From Owenweeksia hongkongensis DSM 17368 (GTDB taxonomy: Bacteria > Bacteroidota > Bacteroidia > Flavobacteriales > Schleiferiaceae): DNA of 64,000 nucleotides. The stretch's first letter is position 1, and the number at the start of each line of letters is the position of its first letter. This document shows, one piece after another, positions 62,208-64,000 of the stretch. The translations under genes and the position numbers were made by a program. Location: assembly GCF_000236705.1 (NCBI RefSeq), contig NC_016599.1:2232001-2296000 (forward strand), given 5' to 3'. The notes below the pieces were generated by a model that saw only the letters and a program-made list of their open reading frames with translations, did not search any database and had not been told where the DNA came from.

Positions 62208-62870
62208 CTATTGATTCGATAAACTACTACCCTGAGGAACCGGAGGAGGAGGCATAAACACAGGGTATTCAAAAAAACTACTATCACTGAGAACCTTATC
62301 TACCAATAGACCTAAGACTCTCAAATCCCTGTTTTCAAAATCACCTCCTTTAGATATAGTATACTTATTCTCCAACGGATCCGCAAAAGCAAGAAAACCA
62401 AACTCTCCACTAAAGTAGACGTATCGAAACCTATGCGAGCTTTCTAATTCATCAACCTTGAACTTAAAAACCCTTGTGCTAGTTTCATGAATTTGATATT
62501 CCTTTACTTCCACCAAACGAGTATCACTAGGCATAATAAATCCAAGATTTTTATTTTTTTCTACAACTGGAGTAAGAACTCTACTTGCATTTTTTAAATC
62601 GTAAATCTTCCAGCAACGACAATTAAGTTTCAGATCACAATAGCTAATTGAATCATTTTCAAATAATAAATTCAACTTGAAACCAAAAACGCTTGACCAA
62701 TATAAGCTCCCACAATCCGTTCTTTCAAAAAAAACAGAATCAACCTGCATCAATTCGTTACTATCAAAACTAATTGTTTGGTACACTATTACGCCCCGTT
62801 GATCTGACACTTCATCCTCACACGAACAACAAACAAATAAACATAGAGCTACTAACAATATTCTTAACAT
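62208..62870 (-). CDS. Putative lipoprotein next to RHS protein, function unknown
   Basis: 220 residues. The N-terminus MLRILLVALCLFVCCSCEDE is a lipoprotein-like signal with Cys at 14, 15 and 17. The mature part has four more Cys (including LNCRCW near 75) and mixed strands; no family recognised. It starts 4 bp after the RHS gene stop on the same strand. Genes in this position often encode immunity proteins against the RHS C-terminal toxin, but membrane-lipoprotein immunity would imply a periplasmic or surface-acting toxin; this is inference. Confidence 0.7.
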   Translation of the reverse strand: MLRILLVALCLFVCCSCEDEVSDQRGVIVYQTISFDSNELMQVDSVFFERTDCGSLYWSSVFGFKLNLLFENDSISYCDLKLNCRCWKIYDLKNASRVLTPVVEKNKNLGFIMPSDTRLVEVKEYQIHETSTRVFKFKVDELESSHRFRYVYFSGEFGFLAFADPLENKYTISKGGDFENRDLRVLGLLVDKVLSDSSFFEYPVFMPPPPVPQGSSLSNQ

Positions 62871-62874
62871 AATA

Positions 62875-64000
62875 CTAATATCTAAAGTGCCACATCTTAT
62901 TTACAATCTGCTCTCTAGAATAATTCTGCTTGTACTTTGTATTCATCTGTCCCATAATCCTAAATCCTTGATTATAGAATCTCCCGTTACCATTCTGAGC
63001 GGCTCTCCTAGATGCATAGTGATGCGGGCTACCACTTATTGTGCTCGGTACATTTGAATAATCAAAACCACCTCCATCTAAGAAATCAGCCGCAAAAAGA
63101 TCTCCATGAATAAAAGCCTCGTGAGTAATAGTTCCAACCAAATTATACATATACTCGCCTTTACCAATATTACCACTCAAATAATTAGAATTATTCTCGT
63201 TGGTTGAAGCTGTGTTTAGTGAGATTGTGATTTTACCCCTTTCTCCATCCAAATCAACATCTGTAACACCATTTGCACTACTGATAGTACCATCTTTATT
63301 TGTAATAATTTTGGAATCAAACTTCACATCTAATCCCTCCTTATCATATTTGCCCTGCGAATAGGTAACTCCAGCAATAGTCTGCCCCTCGGACGCATAG
63401 TCAGAAAGAAAGGTTTGTCCTTCTTTTGTTTGAGCAAAGTCTAAAAATGCTTGAGCTGTTTCAGCACAATAATTTGGACTATTTTCATCCAGCAAAGCAG
63501 GATCAATCTGATTCCCGTCTGGGTCAATCAACATTATTGGATTATTTGCCACGAAGGTGTAAGGTGACAGACTTGGGTATTTTGCAGCCATCGCATCAAC
63601 TCCCAACCACACACTGGTCTGCGGATTATAATATCTGGCCCCGTAGTAGTAATTCCCCGTCTCTTCATCCAGTTCCTTGGCGTTAAACTTATAACGAGAC
63701 CTAAAACCAGATAAAAACCCAAGATCTTGACTTACCAAAGGTTCACCCCACGGGCTATACCAGAAAAACTGATGAGGTAGTCCTCCTGAGTTAGTAACAT
63801 ACTCCGTGTTACCCAGATAATCAGGGTGATACCAATACATCACTTTTTTTGCTTCGCAGTCTTCACCACTTTGCTCTGTCCAATAGATACTCTCAGCGCA
63901 CCTACATTCTAGCGTTTGGCATGGACTCTCATTCACTGCCATTTCATAGGCCTCAAAAGGTTTTAAATCTGATAACTCCGGAGCTTCTAACAATGTTGAC
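62875..64000 (-). CDS. RHS-repeat protein, C-terminal part with unidentified tip domain (cut by window edge)
   Basis: At least 374 C-terminal residues; the frame is open to base 64000, so the true start is outside. An RHS core motif set is present (YHPDYLGNTEYVTNSGG, FNAKELDEETGNYYYGARYYNP, then DPDGNQIDP) and ends about residue 165 of the visible part. The ~205-residue tip after it is variable in such proteins and often toxic. It contains GTITHEAFIHGDL, an HExxxH arrangement that could bind metal, but no known toxin family is recognised. T9SS or other export signals would lie upstream or are absent. Confidence 0.85.
   Translation of the reverse strand, partial: STLLEAPELSDLKPFEAYEMAVNESPCQTLECRCAESIYWTEQSGEDCEAKKVMYWYHPDYLGNTEYVTNSGGLPHQFFWYSPWGEPLVSQDLGFLSGFRSRYKFNAKELDEETGNYYYGARYYNPQTSVWLGVDAMAAKYPSLSPYTFVANNPIMLIDPDGNQIDPALLDENSPNYCAETAQAFLDFAQTKEGQTFLSDYASEGQTIAGVTYSQGKYDKEGLDVKFDSKIITNKDGTISSANGVTDVDLDGERGKITISLNTASTNENNSNYLSGNIGKGEYMYNLVGTITHEAFIHGDLFAADFLDGGGFDYSNVPSTISGSPHHYASRRAAQNGNGRFYNQGFRIMGQMNTKYKQNYSREQIVNKMWHFRY

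Overview
The window comes from a Bacteroidota genome, most likely order Flavobacteriales (family not resolved). The evidence is: TAnnTTTG-type -7 promoter boxes with little Shine-Dalgarno sequence, two proteins with C-terminal type IX secretion (T9SS) sorting domains, a TonB-dependent receptor with an N-terminal carboxypeptidase-regulatory-like domain, the exbB-x-exbD-exbD gene order, a CzcA protein fused to a TolC-like domain, and a FixI/CcoI copper ATPase next to a Crp/Fnr regulator.

Region 1 (1-13.8 kb) is a complete L-rhamnose catabolic locus. On the minus strand lie a GH106 alpha-L-rhamnosidase (cut by the window edge), a TonB-dependent receptor, the RhaT symporter and a GntR-type regulator. 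Divergently on the plus strand lie a fused rhamnulose-1-P aldolase/lactaldehyde dehydrogenase, rhamnose isomerase, a rhamnulokinase-type FGGY kinase and LutABC, which oxidises the L-lactate formed to pyruvate. Region 2 (13.8-16.3 kb) is an ExbB/ExbD operon. Four promoters (receptor, rhaT, rhaEW and the start of the exbB operon) share a CAGTACAGG-like element in the same orientation, exactly 32 bp upstream of a -7-like box. This suggests one activator-type regulon linking sugar catabolism to outer-membrane transport energy.

Region 3 (16.3-17.7 and 39.1-40.5 kb) holds two 1384-bp copies of one IS3-family element with 3-bp target duplications. Both sit beside intrinsic terminators. At protein level they differ by one residue, next to the second catalytic Asp.

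Region 4 (17.8-39 kb) is mostly core genes: a T9SS-secreted Asp-box protein, a CPBP protease, DusB, a LolC/E-type permease, RbfA, acylphosphatase, a small envelope-stress-like cluster (YtxH, holin-like, MscS, DUF748), a disulfide oxidoreductase, an aldehyde dehydrogenase, an alpha/beta hydrolase-OsmC fusion, TraB, a geranylgeranyl-reductase-like flavoprotein, HemJ and a two-component system. Just upstream of hemJ are two tandem, diverged copies of a ~105-nt element. Each has three hairpins, compensatory base changes and its own terminator. This is the best candidate here for an undescribed RNA.

Region 5 (40.5-49 kb) is a 2122-residue T9SS repeat adhesin with an OmpA-family partner and a CAT-anticodon tRNA. 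Region 6 (49-61 kb) has an AarF/UbiB kinase with a phasin-like partner, a heavy-metal RND efflux operon (adaptor, then CzcA-TolC fusion, then a Cys/His-rich protein), a cNMP-domain protein, and a Crp/Fnr regulator divergent from a copper P-type ATPase across a perfect 14-bp palindrome. Region 7 (61-64 kb) is accessory: an IS1-family transposase, a putative lipoprotein and the C-terminus of an RHS-repeat protein running off the window.
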